A stretch of 64,000 nt of DNA from Lunularia cruciata (Eukaryota > Streptophyta > Marchantiopsida > Lunulariales > Lunulariaceae): assembly GCA_948567375.1 (NCBI GenBank), contig OX419757.1:29450001-29514000 (forward strand). Reading direction: 5' to 3'. Shown piece by piece: positions 1-11,515 of the stretch (position 1 is its first letter; the number at the start of each line of letters is the position of its first letter). A program made the translations under genes and the position numbers. The notes below the pieces were generated by a model, which worked only from the letters and a program-made list of their open reading frames with translations, did not search any database and was not told the origin of the DNA.

Positions 1-33
1 TGTGATTTGAGTTGTATGAACAAACTGATTACA
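1..33 (+). repeat. End of 5' LTR of the family C element (cut by window edge)
   Basis: The first 33 bases match the last part of the LTR at 6793-7335: both contain GTATGAACAAACTGATTA. The copy here ends in GATTACA, the expected CA terminus. It is therefore read as the tail of the 5' LTR of the element whose 3' LTR lies near 7 kb. Confidence 0.75.
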
Positions 34-1391
34 TCAAAGAAATGAGATCAAAGGGAATCAGGTGCAGGATTTGAGGGTGTTGGTGGTATCTCCATATCAT
101 TGGTAGTTTGATCAAGGTTCAAATTTTCCCTAAGATTGATCGTGTGCAAAAGGTCTTTGAATTGATGCATATTGGTAATGAGGCAGATCATGTGCAAAAT
201 TTTGCTAAGAAGATCATCTATTTCAAGTAGTGGTGTTTCTTTTGAGATCAAGAGGTGAAAGCAAGACCAATTAGGTGCAACTTGGGCTTAGGAAGTGAAA
301 TTGAAGGTGGAGTTGCGAACCCATCTCCGTGAATTTGTGATTTGGAGAACCTTGTCTTTTCAATTTGGCTCAAATGGAGAGTTAACAAAGGATTTGGTGG
401 TCAATCAACTTTAGGGATTTATGTCAAATTTGTGCTTGAGTTTGAAGAGCTTGGCCAATTTAGATTTAGAAGAGGTTTGCTAGATTTGGAGAGGGTTCAA
501 AGTGGCAAGAAGAAAGGTCTAATTTGGCATTTTGAGGCATAAAACTATGGGCTATGAGAATACAAAGGCTTAGAAGGGCCAGCTTGCTAGCATGAGACTA
601 GCTAATTTAGAGTAGATTTTTGTCATTATTTGGCAAAATCTGACCACCCTACTAGATTGTATCCAATAGGGTTTGACATCTAGATCTCTGGTTCCTAGAT
701 TGGTGCCCTAACTAATTGGTACACCTTCACTTGTTGTCCAAGTAACTATTTTGTTGTTATCTATATACTTATAGCATTAGCTAGGAGAGACAATTTGATC
801 CTATTCTTGATGATCCTAGTAGCTTAGGAAATAGATAACCCATATTATATCAAATACTAAATGGTGGTAGAGTTAATGCAGTGTTGTTTTTATGAGATGG
901 AAGGTTTTTGTTTAGATTTTGTTTTCTTGTGATTGGACTCCCTCCATTCTCTACTGCATGTTTGTGTGAGGTGCCTTGACTTTAGAGCATTGGTGCTCTG
1001 GTGTGCTCTTGGTAGTGAGGTTGGAATGATGATCAGTCATACTACCTATGTTTCTCTCCAATGAGGCAAGAAGTGATGACCTATAGACTGTGACAGTACC
1101 TACTGTGGTTATAAGTTACAAGTTGCCCTTTCCCTAGTGTATTTGTTGTAGGCCGAGCTGAATTAGTGGATGACATTTGGTTGATATGTTGGTACTTGGT
1201 GGTGTTGGCACTTGGTGAGGTACTTGTGGTGGTTACGATTGCTAGTTGCAGTTTCTGGTTATTTTGTCACAATGGAGTTCTTTGGGGATTCTAGAGGAGA
1301 TAGCGCTACAATGCATAGTGGGTTTACTCGGAGTGGCACTCAATATCAACTTGTATCTTAGGTCCTAATGAGGGAGTAGATTGACTCTGAG

Positions 1392-2440
1392 TTGGAGCTT
1401 GACATAAGAGCTTATTCCATTGAGAGTGCACTTAGTGTGTCCGCACCGGTGTTATGGGACATGGATGAGATTTATAAGGCCTCCAAAGGACCCAAGCATT
1501 ACTTTGGTACAGTGGATACTATTGAGTTAGATGACTTCATCCATGAGTTTGATAATCGGTGTGATCCACAGCAAATGCAGAACCCAACATTATTCACAAC
1601 CTTCATAGTGTGGAAGGGGTTATTTTAGCACTTGGAAGGTCCACCAATGGACAACTACCATGACTTCAGGAGAGTTCACTTGGAGGAGATTGAGCTATGG
1701 AGACAATATTGGTCTCCAAACTATGTCTCTATCACTTTAGGCTCTATTTTTAGGGATAGATCAACAGTACCTATGAGTTCTAGCTCTAGTAGCACTGGTG
1801 GATCTTTTGGAGATGGTGCTACTATGAGTGGAGGTACTACTACAAGAGGTGGTGTAGTACCAAGATTTAACCCCATGGTGGAATTCTTCCAATGTTTTAG
1901 GTACAACTACCAAGGAGTACGTACTAACAAGCTGAGGAGCTTGCAAGAATTCCAACATAAAGTTGGAGAGAGATTACGCAAGGCATACACTTGCTTGAGA
2001 TGGTTGATCAATTTTACTTAGGGAGTTCATGAGGCCCAAGCAATCCAATTTGGTATGGGATATTAGACAAGGAGTTTCAATGTAGAGTCCATGATGCTAC
2101 ATTATTACATGCTACTTTGCCTACTTTGGCAGTGGTCTTTGGTTTGGATGAGCATACCGAGCTCAACATGGTGGAGGAGAGAGTGGTGACATTTGGATTT
2201 GGTAGGGGAGACCTTATCCACAATTGTTACTTCTTTCAGAGTGCAGTAAAATGCACCACACCATGTTGGTTTTTGAGGACAAGGTGGATAGACCAAATCC
2301 TATGGAGCGAGTGGAGGACTTAGTGTAGCTAGACCCTTACCTTCATTTTTGGGTCAGTAGTAGCCAATGAGTGGTAGTGTTGCTTGTTGGACTTGTGGTG
2401 GACCTCACCACAAGAGAGAGTCCACTTAGGGCAGCAGACT
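1392..2440 (+). pseudogene. Family C gag remnant
   Basis: Two open pieces in nearby frames (1392-1628 and 1632-2021) followed by broken frames form a Gag-like stretch. A Ser/Gly-rich linker lies near 1770-1850. A degenerate zinc knuckle lies near 2388-2425 (CWTCGGPHHKRES, the final Cys lost and followed by a stop). Gag would form the particle core and bind element RNA through the knuckle. The nested LTR element begins directly after the knuckle. I place it in family C by position rather than by an alignment. Confidence 0.6.
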
Positions 2441-3112
2441 TGTAACACCCATTTGTGCATGTATGTGGTATTGTGATATTTAGATTGGTATTACAAGTAT
2501 TTGAGAGATATTATTTATATAGAGATAAAGGATAGTTCTACATTAATCATGATTAGCTAAAATAGAGTGGACCTTACTTTAAAGGAAGTGGAAAAGATGA
2601 GCACCACTATTCTGGATTCTAGTGTGTTGACTTGGTATTATTCTTAGGTGTTTGACTTTGAAGAAAGAGTTGAGAACTCTTGGGCCCGCAAGCCTTTTTG
2701 TTTTGGATTTTTCTCTAGTCCAAGGATAGCCCATGTGAAGGAATCCTTGACTTAGTGGTTGGGTCAAGATAAGACCACATGCTTAGGGGAATATGCCTAT
2801 GTGGATGGATATTCCTTTATACTTTTTGACTTTACTTGACTTTTAGCCTAGTAACTTGAGTTACTCCAATAATTAGTAACTTTGGTGCGTAACTATTTCA
2901 CAAGTATATAAACAAGGGGTGAGGAGATACTCATCATCCTTTCATTTGCAACTCTCTTTCTCATTGAGTTCTCTAGTGAGCAATGGCTTGAGTCTTGGAG
3001 TGTTAACCTTGGAGGAGTATGATGGAGTTGGGGTTCTTTGCCTTCTTAGTCCATGGTGCGCTACCATAATAGCCATCAAAGGTTCATCTTGAGTGAGAGA
3101 CAGGCCGGCTCA
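2441..3112 (+). repeat. Left LTR of the nested non-autonomous element
   Basis: This 672-bp repeat starts TGTAACACCC and ends GGCTCA. It carries TATATAAA at 2905-2912, a reasonable promoter box. It closely matches 3912-4597. Confidence 0.75.
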
Positions 3113-3911
3113 GATGATGAACCTCTTACCCAAAGAGGTTTTAGAATGTGGTTATGATGGGATTTAGCGACTAGACCATCTCACTATTGATGACATCTTG
3201 GATGTTGGGCGTTAGTCTCAAATGGTAGTAGTGGTGGATAAGTCACCTATGGAAGTGGTGAACCTAATTGGATACCCACAAGTTGCTTTTCCCACACTTA
3301 TGAGTTTCCTAAGCTCCAATGCTTTTCAAGAAGGAGGTCCTGGACTGGTTTGGGGCTCATAATTAGAACAATTGGTGGAGCCTAATACCAATGAAAGAGA
3401 GTGGGCAATTAGTTCTTGCATCAATATTATTGCTATTCTAGTAGTGTAAGAGGCATCTAGGCATTACGTGTTAGGTTAGGCTATGGACTGGAATTGTTTG
3501 ACCTGGATTGTGAGCCTTGGCTTGGCAGAGCATTGTAGGATGCGCTTGATAAGCATCACCACTCGGAAACTTGTGAGCTTTATGCCTATCAAGATGATTC
3601 AGGCACATGCGGGGCAATGGACCAAGTGGATAGGGTATTTTTGAGACACAACCAGTGGCTACTAGAGAATGGTCTACTTGGAGTCCATCTAGGTGAGCAT
3701 AGTCTACTTGGATTACACCTTTGGTCTACTTGGGATGCAACTAGAGGACATATGGAGCTTGCAGCCAGATTGGAAGGAGTTTTTCAAACTGAGGTTGGGA
3801 CTTCTAGTGGTTGGGAGCATGACACTACTGCTCCAAAGGGCCCAATGTAGTAGCTGGTCAATATGTCTCCCACTCCTATGATATTTACAAAGGATACTTG
3901 GGAGCCAAATC
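3113..3911 (+). other. Internal region between the nested LTRs, function unknown
   Basis: About 800 bp with short open pieces only. One reading holds a stretch near 3240-3360 with GYPQVAFP and GPGLVWGS, which may be a remnant of retroelement polyprotein. No protease D-S/T-G motif, RT motif or zinc finger is visible. If the flanking repeats are independent solo LTRs, this would be the host element's own gag-pol linker. Confidence 0.4.
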
Positions 3912-4597
3912 TATAACACTCATTTATGCATGTGTGTGATATTGTGATATTTAAATTGGTATTACAAGTACTTGGGAGATATTATTTATATAGAGATAAA
4001 GGATGGTTCTACATTAGTCTTGATTAGCTAAAGTTAGTCATAGCTAAGATAGAGGGGACCTCACTTTAGAGGAAGTGGAAAAGATGAGCACTACTATTCT
4101 GGATTCTAGTGTGTTTACTTGGTATTATTCCTAGGTGTTTGGCTTTGAGGAAAGAGTTGAGAACTCTTGGGCCCGCAAGCCTTTTTGTTTTGGATTCTTC
4201 TATAGTCCAAGGATAGCCCATGTGAAGGAATCCTTGACTTAGTGGTTGGGTCAAGATAAGATCATATGCTTAGTGGAATATGCCCATGTGGATGGATATT
4301 TGTTTACTTTTTGACTTTACTTGACTTTTAGCCTAGTAACTTGAGTTACTCTAGTAATGAGTAACTTTGGTGCATAACTATTTCATAAGTATATAAACAA
4401 GGGGTGAAGAAGTACTCATCATCCTTTCATTTGCAATTATCTCTCTCATTGAGTTCTCTAGTGAGCAATGTCTTGAGTCTTGGAGTGTTAGCCTTGGAGG
4501 AGTATAATGGAGTTGGAGTTCCCTGCCTTCTTAGTCTATGGTGCGCTACCATAATAGCCATTAGAGGTTCATCCTGAGTGAGAGATAGGCCAGCTCA
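3912..4597 (+). repeat. Right LTR of the nested non-autonomous element
   Basis: This 686-bp copy of the repeat at 2441-3112 starts TATAACACTC, with the terminal TG changed to TA, and ends AGCTCA. Small differences are scattered along it, so the insertion is not recent. Confidence 0.75.
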
Positions 4598-6240
4598 CAA
4601 ATCTTGGATCCAAGCTTACAAGAGAGGAAACACAAAGAGTTTTGAAGTTCTTGAGGTGCTTCACGGGTTGTTTTGCCTTCAATATGAATGAATTGGGTGC
4701 TCTAAAGGGATTTGGTAGATTGAGCTTACTAGTGATACACTAGTTTTTTGACATCCCTACAAGATATATTGATATGGAGTGAGCATTGATTTAGAGCCAA
4801 AGTAGAGACCTTTATGAGGTTGGTTTGGGAGAGATTTCACATAGAGAATATGCATCAGCTATAGTGGTGCCTACCAAGAAGGATATGCATGACAACTACA
4901 CAAATAGGAAAATGTGTAAAGATTATCATCTTATCAACTGAAAGACTAGGGCTGATTGGTTTGCCATGCCTACACCAAAGGAGATCTTTGATGTGATTGG
5001 GCATGCAAAGGTCTTTAGTACTTTGGACCTTCAAGTGAGATATCATCAACTGCCAATCAGAGAGGAGGATAAGTCCAAGATAACATTTTAGGCTATTGAT
5101 CCTCATGGCAAAGATGTGTTATATCAATGGAAGTTCTTATCATTTGGTTAGAGAACACTCCTGTTGAGTTCTAAAGGGTCATGAATGGGATCCTAGCTGG
5201 ATTGGATTTTTCTTGGTGCTATATTGATGACATTTTGGTCTAGAGCATTATTGTGGAGGGGTATGAGAGATAGTTGTTGGAGGTGTTTGAGAGGTTGAGA
5301 TCTCATGGACTCAAATTACATCTTGGGAAGTGTAGGTTCTTCCATGAGCAAGTTGAGTATTTGGGTCACACTATCTACCCTGGAGGACTTGGTGTTCAAT
5401 AGACCAAGGTGGAGGTTATTGCACGTAATCCTCAGCCTAAGGACGTGAGTGCAAGCAGTGCAAGCATTAGAGTGCAAGCATTTTGTGGGTTGGCAAACTT
5501 CTATTGCCACTATGTTAGAAGTTTTAGTGCCATTGTCAAGGCCTTGACAAAGCTAACCAAGCTTACACAAGAGTGGTGTTGGGAAGATGAGCAAGAGAGA
5601 GCTTTTGTAAAGCTCAAAGAGAGGTTGACATATGCTCCTATTTTGAGGAGATCGATCAGAGGATGACCATTTTAGGTTCATACTTATTGGAGTATGTTGG
5701 ATCTTGGAGAAATGCTCACCCACCATGACAATGAGGAGGAGTGTATGGTGGCCTATGCTAGTCACTCCAACAATTCAACAAAGGTAAAGTATAGTTTATA
5801 TGAGAGAGTGTTTGGCAACAATATGGGTAGTAGCATATTTTTGATGTTACTTGTTTGGTAACCCCTATACTCTCATCACTAATCATCAGCCACTTAAGTG
5901 GTTGATGAAGCCCAACAAGCTTTCAAGGAAGCTTGCATGATGGGCTCTGATTTCATTGGAGTATGATTTCATGGTTATTCATAGACTTGGAGTGGTGAAC
6001 CATGATGGAAAAGGGTTGAGTAGAAACCTATGTCCCAACCAGCAAGATCATATCAGAGCCTATTGGCATGGTGAGACAGATGAGAAGATGGTGCCAAGTT
6101 GGCATGCATCTGCCTTTCTTTGTATATTTTTTAAAGCTTTGGTGGTATCTCTCTTAGAGCATATGGGAGGAGTTATTGAGGTCATAGATCTAAAGAGTGT
6201 AGATGGTGGTATAGTTCAGCAAGACATTCATAATGATGTC
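4598..6240 (+). pseudogene. Family C pol remnant: reverse transcriptase and RNase H
   Basis: From 4598 the reading frames, stitched across frameshifts, follow a Ty3/gypsy RT. There is an N-terminal segment near 4610-4760, a substrate-binding region near 4840-5100, and the catalytic YIDD at 5220-5231 followed by ILV. The connection domain follows near 5400-5666 (FCGLANFYCHYVRSFSAI). RNase H-like sequence lies near 5740-6050, including LITNHQPLKWLM after frame repair by eye. Multiple TAG/TGA stops and indels make it non-functional. The protease expected upstream is not visible. Confidence 0.75.
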
Positions 6241-6243
6241 TAA

Positions 6244-6625
6244 GTGATGGACTATCTTTGCACTAGTGTTCTGGGTGGCACAATTGGGGCCAAGGAGAGA
6301 GACCATGTTCTTAAGCAAGCCAAACGGTTCAGATTGGAATGCAAACACCTTATTCTTGTATGGGAGGATAGTAGAGTGCAAGTAGTACCACTTCCATCTC
6401 ATAGATTACAGTTGGTCTGTCATGCTCATGAGGAGCTAGGGCATTTTGGAGTAAAGCGTACATATAGCTTACTCTAGAGTCATTATTGGTGGCGCGGTAT
6501 GCAAACCAATGTATAGAAATTTGTTGCCAAATGTGTGGTTTGTGACCAAGCATATGGCATGTATGACTCCTCCCCTCATGGTGGTTCCTCAAGTACAATG
6601 GTTATGTCCTAGATGTACTTGACCT
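6244..6625 (+). pseudogene. Family C integrase remnant: HHCC finger joined to a PHD-finger remnant
   Basis: The frame at 6244-6477 gives an integrase zinc-binding domain (HEELGHFGVKRTYSLL) that continues past a TAG into a CVVCD pair of cysteines near 6533-6545. The catalytic core (D, D35E) should follow. Instead, within about 10 bases and one frame step, the sequence reads HMACMTPPL and WLCPRC, the end of a PHD finger. The same PHD ending occurs at the C-terminus of the inverted integrase at 11510-12530, so the core appears to have been deleted. Such a protein could not carry out strand transfer. Confidence 0.7.
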
Positions 6626-6779
6626 ATAGTTAGTTCATCCTTTATACGGTATAGATTATAGATAGGCAACTAACGATGAGGCTTGATAGCACCCGGACTC
6701 CCAATCTTTTGCTCACCATAGGGTATACCATATACTTGGATTAAATGGCTATATGGAGTTAGAGGGACCTAACCACCAA

Positions 6780-6792
6780 CTAGGGAGGCGAT
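6780..6792 (+). other. Polypurine tract of family C
   Basis: The purine-rich CTAGGGAGGCGAT directly precedes the TGTGACAC start of the 3' LTR, as expected for the plus-strand primer. Confidence 0.55.
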
Positions 6793-7335
6793 TGTGACAC
6801 TTGAGAGTCCATGTATAACTTATGTATGAGTTGTGCTTCTATAGTGTGTGATGTTGATAGCAATATGTGCTATATAGCAATTTATACACGCACGATAGTT
6901 GTCATGCCATTTGCAGCATTGCACCTTGATTGCTCAAACTCTAGAGTAGTAGTGTTGGTAGTCAAGAGTATTTTGGTAGTTACTCATAGACTACTTGTTG
7001 ATGGTCAAACTCCATGTTTGGAGTACTGACTACATGGGGCCCCACAGTCACTTACACCATTTGCATCATCCGGTGTGCCATTAGTATGACCATTAGGGTT
7101 GGAAACCAAGAGCAATACTTTTGAAGTGCAGCTCTAGAGAGCTCACTTATCTGATGTTGAGTCTTTGAGTTTCTAGCTATGGTGGACGAGGCCAAAAAGC
7201 ATCACTTGGATTCTCTTAGCTAGAGTGGGTGTGGCTTGACTATAATCAATGCACCGTTGTTGGTAGACTATTGAATGACAAATCAAGTACTGATCTGATT
7301 GAGTGTGATTCAAGTTGTATGAACAAACTGATTAT
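6793..7335 (+). repeat. 3' LTR of family C
   Basis: It starts TGTGACACTTGAGAG just after a polypurine tract. Its 3' end matches the LTR tail at 1-33. The terminal CA is lost, and the sequence runs straight into a second LTR start at 7336. Confidence 0.7.
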
Positions 7336-7437
7336 TGTGGCACTTGAGAGTCCACGTATGACTTATGTGTGAGTTTTGCTTCTATATTGTGTGATGTTGA
7401 TAACAATGTATGTTATGTAGCAAATTATATAAGCATG
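7336..7437 (+). repeat. Truncated second copy of the family C LTR
   Basis: TGTGGCACTTGAGAGTCC and the following roughly 100 bases match the start of the LTR at 6793 with scattered differences. The match stops near 7437, and gag-like sequence of another element follows almost at once. This is an LTR-to-LTR junction with no spacer. Confidence 0.7.
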
Positions 7438-7494
7438 ACATGTGGAACATAAGGAGGCATGAGCTACTAAAGTTTTGCAATCAATTGTGGGATG

Positions 7495-8660
7495 TTGAAT
7501 CAATTTGATGAGAAGAACATCTCAAAATACTTGAAGTATTACTCAAGGAAGATGGAGCTCAACAAGGTTCTTGAACAGGAGATGATACATACATTTGAGC
7601 TTGTAATTATCTTAGAGCTATGTGTACACATAAAGGAGATCATTTGAGCTCATGAAGGCAATTGGGAAAGATTCTCTCTTCATCTAAAAGAGGAGTATTT
7701 CTTGGAGGATGCAAATAGGGTAACAAAGAAGTCATTCATGGAGTGAGTGAACAAAGCTGCCAAGGGGTTGAGTGCAACTAAGCTATTTTGGGAGTTTGAG
7801 AGAAAATATTCACAATTATCTTGAATGGAGAAGCTCAAGCTTGAGAATGACAATGTGGAGTTGTTCTTACAATTATAAAGGGCAAACAGCAAATAGCAAA
7901 CTATAAAGGGAGTTGGAGGTCTTGCTAGAGGATGGTGGATTTACATCTAATTGGAGAAAGGTCTCAAAGAATGTCAAGCAAGAATATCGTAGAAGGAACG
8001 TGGTAGTAAGACCAAAAGTATTACCACCAATGGTCACAAGGGCTCCAAAACAGCCAATAATACCTCGTAACACAACTCCAAGTGTCCTTAATCCTATTTT
8101 TTGAACTCCATTACAAAAAATCACCATCAATGATTTGGTGAAAGGGATGAGAGACTTGCAAATCAAGTTGGCAAGGTTGGGGGAGAAACAAAGCAGTTTT
8201 GAAACCAAAATTATGACAAAGCAAGGCTATGTGCAAATGTACATTTGGTGTGATGGTATTGAATACACTAGGAGGGAGTGTGGTGACTTTGCTGATACTA
8301 TTCAGCTAGGAGTGGTTTTCTAGAAGGATGGGAAGATTGCTTTGAAAGAGACGAGAGAAATCCTAAAAACAAATTTTGAGAAGGGAGGAATGCAGAAGGT
8401 GGTTGGAGGATTTCCTATCACAAAAAGCTACTACATCAGTTGAGGCCATTTCCTATGGAGTGGAGGTAGTGGGGGTGGAGATGAAGCATTTTTTAAGCAT
8501 GTAGATTCAAGAAACATGTGGAGCAATGCTCTATGCACAATGGGGAGCACCGCAAGAAGAGAACTACTACAAGTTGCTACCAAAATAAGGCAGGCCACTC
8601 AATGGGCTGATCCAATGGATATTATGTCAATTCATGCCTAGTTGGCAAGAAACAACATGA
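7495..8660 (+). pseudogene. Family D gag remnant
   Basis: The start reads NQFDEKNISKYLKYY, and further on LKEEYFLEDANRVTKKSF and FWEFERKYSQL, a helical capsid-type pattern of plant gypsy gag proteins. The downstream part is basic. It ends in a zinc knuckle near 8245-8285 (WCDGIEYTRREC) in which the His is replaced by Tyr. Several in-frame stops interrupt it. Gag would package element RNA; this copy cannot. Confidence 0.65.
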
Positions 8661-10018
8661 AACTCTTGAAGAAAAGCAAAGGAGAGATGACATCGAGCTT
8701 GGTGAAGAAAGAACAACTCAAAAAAGACAATTGAGGAGAGATCGACTCCATCAAGAGGGTGACTTCCAAAGGCAAGGAATGGTACTTCCATGGGAGGAGG
8801 TCATGGAGGATACCTTGTCTTTTGATTCTGAAAAATCAGTGAAGGGAAAGGGGAAGGACAAGGATAAACCACCCACTTACAAGCTTCAATTTGATATTGA
8901 AGGGGCTATTGACTTAAAAAGAATACCAGAAGAGAGATTACTCAATGCCAAGGTGGAGTTTACTCTTTAGAAGATCCTTGGGATTGCCAAGAAGGATTTC
9001 ATGATTTCATCATAGGCACCATCAACTGCAAGTGGCAATTGATTGGAGAAACCGCTTTATCAAATGCTCTTGATACTACTATTACCAAAGAAGAGGAGTT
9101 GGAGCTAGCTTGATGCTGCAACAATTAGAAGGTCAAATTTGCAATGGATGAGGATGACAATGAGTTCTCTAGCCACTATACTAGAGTGAATTGGGCCAAA
9201 GATACCACTAAAACCTTGGTCAAGATAGACAAAATGATAGATCTTGGGTTGCTCTTATCAATCACGGATCAAAAATTAACATTGTTGCCAAGGAGCTCTA
9301 CAAGCATGGGAAATGACCAATTGATATAGAGCATGGTTGGATGATTAGAGTAAAAAATAACAATAAGAGAGAGATCTATGGTGCTTGCCTAGATGTGGTT
9401 ACTGAACACAACTTCTTTGTTCAAGAGACTACATCATATCCTATGATCCTTGGACAACTGTTCATTACAATGGTGAGGATAGATACCAAAGTCTTTGATG
9501 ATAGTTTTGTCTATGATTGGATCAAAAGGCAAGATGGAAAGAAAGCATTGCAATTTCTTACCATACCTGCAAACCACAAGTGCAACTAGGATAACTTGAG
9601 GGGTGGTTCTCTATCTACAATGATAGTGGAGTTCAAGGATTTTCTCCAAGTACCACTATAGGGCAAGAATATAGTGGTACATCAAAGAAGGTTCTTTTCT
9701 CTTCAAAGAGGAAGTACCTTATAAACAAGAGTGATGAGGATTTTTAGAGTGAGTTTGGTGTGTACACAACGTGCCAATTTGCACAAATGGGAGCAAAAAG
9801 TTGTGTAAGAACATGAAAAAGAGTTAAAAAGAGTGGGGTTGATTGATGAAGATGATACCATATCAAGGATGTAAATGGAGATAGAGTTGGAGGATCCTCT
9901 AGGAGAGATCAAGAGGATGGAGCTTGAGCATGAGCATGAGCATGAGGATCAAGTGGTGGAAATACATTTGAGTGAGCTCTATTCAACAATATAGTCTTTT
10001 TTTGGTTTTGAGGCTAAG
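8661..10018 (+). pseudogene. Family D linker and protease-like region
   Basis: Open pieces at 8731-8970, 9144-9329 and 9341-9589 form a charged linker and then a retropepsin-like fold. VKIDKMIDLGLLLSI is followed by a loop-rich stretch and SYPMILGQLF, which resembles the ILG-containing end of gypsy proteases. The catalytic D-S/T-G triad is not preserved. After 9590 the sequence is acidic and Glu-rich (9800-9960) with no domain that I recognise. Confidence 0.5.
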
Positions 10019-11515
10019 GTGGGAACCACATACAAGAGAGTGGAGAGAAAGATCATGCCTATAGCTGAACCTCTTCCAAGTGACTTTTATCAGCATGTCC
10101 AACATGCTCAAAATCAAAATAGCTTAAGGGATCCAAATCAAATAGATCACAAGTTCACCAAAGCTACACTCAAGGAGTTAATGGTTGGTTCATCAAAATT
10201 TCTTCTACCAATGGAGGAGAAAACATATTTGGGAGATGTTGAGTCAGCATGGGAAAGATTTCTCTTTAGAGCTTTTTGAGATTGGGTGTAGGTCCAAGCA
10301 TTGTGACTTTGATGATCATCTTTACGGTTCCACTTGCACCTTGGGACTTGAGACTTCTAGTACCTAGAGCTTACATGCCAAAACTTATGGAGCTCTTGAA
10401 GGAGAAAACTGATGCAAACATCCAAGAGCCAACATTTGCACCTCATTCTAGTTTTTGGTTTACATGCCTAAGAAGAATGGAGCTTTGGGGTTCATTCAAG
10501 ATATATAGCCAATGAATTGAGTGACAATGTCACTCAATTCAAGAACATGGGATAGGGCCAATTGTTGGAGAATTTGTTGAAGCTTTTGTAGGTATAGCCA
10601 TATATTCTTTGATAGATCTACACTATGATTATGACCAATTCCAACTTGCAGAAGGGATTAGTGACATTACCACAATGAGTTGATGAGGATGTGCATGTTG
10701 TCACAAGGAGCAACAAATTTGTTGCACACATCATGAATGGAATGAATAAACTTCTTAGGAGTTTGTCCGGGAGAAGACAATGTCTTTCATGGATGATATT
10801 CTAATAAAAGAGTGCATAGAGAAATAAAAGGATGAGGTAGTGGATCAAAGAGTGTGACATAGGTTTGTAGATTATCATATTTTAGATTATGATCAAATCC
10901 TATCATAGCTTGAGGAGGTTCATTTGACCTTATGAGGTGCTAGATCCAAGTTTGGGGTTGAAGAGGTGGTCATTGTTGGTCATTTATGTGGATGGTTTGG
11001 TTGCAAACCTGGTCCAAGCAAGGTTAACTCAATTCAATAGATGAAAGACATATGCAACTCACCAACAAAAGTGAGGAAATTTTTGGGAGCTTGAGTGTTT
11101 TATCATGTGGGGATTCAGCACTTTGTCCATGTAGTAGATCCTCTCTACTGTTTATTGTGGAAAATTCAAAATTTTAGATGGGAAGAGAGACACACACAAG
11201 CGGTTAAGAAGCTAAAACAATTGTTGTCCTCTCCACCTATACTATGACGGATCAACTACAAGAACAAGAAAACTATAACACGCACGGTTAATACTAGTCC
11301 CATAGCTATTGGTTAGGCAGTAGGGCAAGCTGATGAAGATGGGAACCAATATGCAGTGCATTTTGGGGCAAAGGTGTTGAGTGAGCATTAAAGATTATAC
11401 CTTCAAGTTAAATGAGAGCAATGTGGAGTGGTTACAACAATGAAGACTGAGAAGGACTACCTTATTGGTGCATTGGTTATAGTGGAGACAGATTGTTCTC
11501 AAATTAGAGTTAGAT
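10019..11515 (+). pseudogene. Family D reverse transcriptase and RNase H remnant
   Basis: Pieces in changing frames follow RT: an N-terminal part at 10019-10515 (FTVPLAPWDLRLLVPRAYMP), FMDD at 10786-10797, and a connection domain near 11080-11230 (HFVHVVDPLYCLLWK). RNase H-like sequence lies near 11275-11510 (AVGQADEDGNQYAVHFGAK, then KDYLIGALVIVETDC). It stops abruptly near 11515, where inverted family C sequence begins. Numerous stops make it inactive. Confidence 0.65.

Larger units (their letters stand above)
2441..4597 (+). mobile_element. Non-autonomous LTR retrotransposon nested in family C
   Basis: Two direct repeats of about 0.68 kb (2441-3112 and 3912-4597) flank only about 0.8 kb of DNA. 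The copies are alike over their full length, including a TATATAAA box and a shared CTCA end. The internal part shows no gag, protease, RT or integrase motif, so it would depend on another element's proteins. A clean target duplication is not visible (AGACT before, CAAAT after). Two separately inserted solo LTRs flanking a host segment is therefore a live alternative. Confidence 0.6.
1..7335 (+). mobile_element. Ty3/gypsy LTR retrotransposon, family C, degenerate, with a nested insertion
   Basis: The element is bounded by the LTR tail at 1-33 and a 3' LTR at 6793-7335. In order it shows a gag with a zinc knuckle, a nested LTR element (2441-4597), RT with a YIDD motif, RNase H, an integrase HHCC finger and a PHD-finger remnant. 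The order RT, RNase H, integrase identifies Ty3/gypsy. Frameshifts and stops run through every domain and no long ORF survives, so the copy is old. The bases just inside the 5' LTR do not match the initiator-Met tRNA primer site used by families A and B; the primer is not recognised. Bases 34-1390 hold no recognisable gene and are taken as leader and decayed gag start. Confidence 0.8.
7438..11515 (+). mobile_element. Decayed Ty3/gypsy element, family D (gag, protease, RT, RNase H)
   Basis: A second gypsy-type polyprotein can be followed on the + strand: capsid-like gag from about 7495, a zinc knuckle near 8245-8285, a protease-like stretch at 9144-9590, RT with FMDD at 10786-10797, and RNase H to about 11515. 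No LTR of its own was found. The 5' side abuts a family C LTR fragment and the 3' side is cut off by inverted family C sequence. It is heavily broken by stops and indels. Confidence 0.7.
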
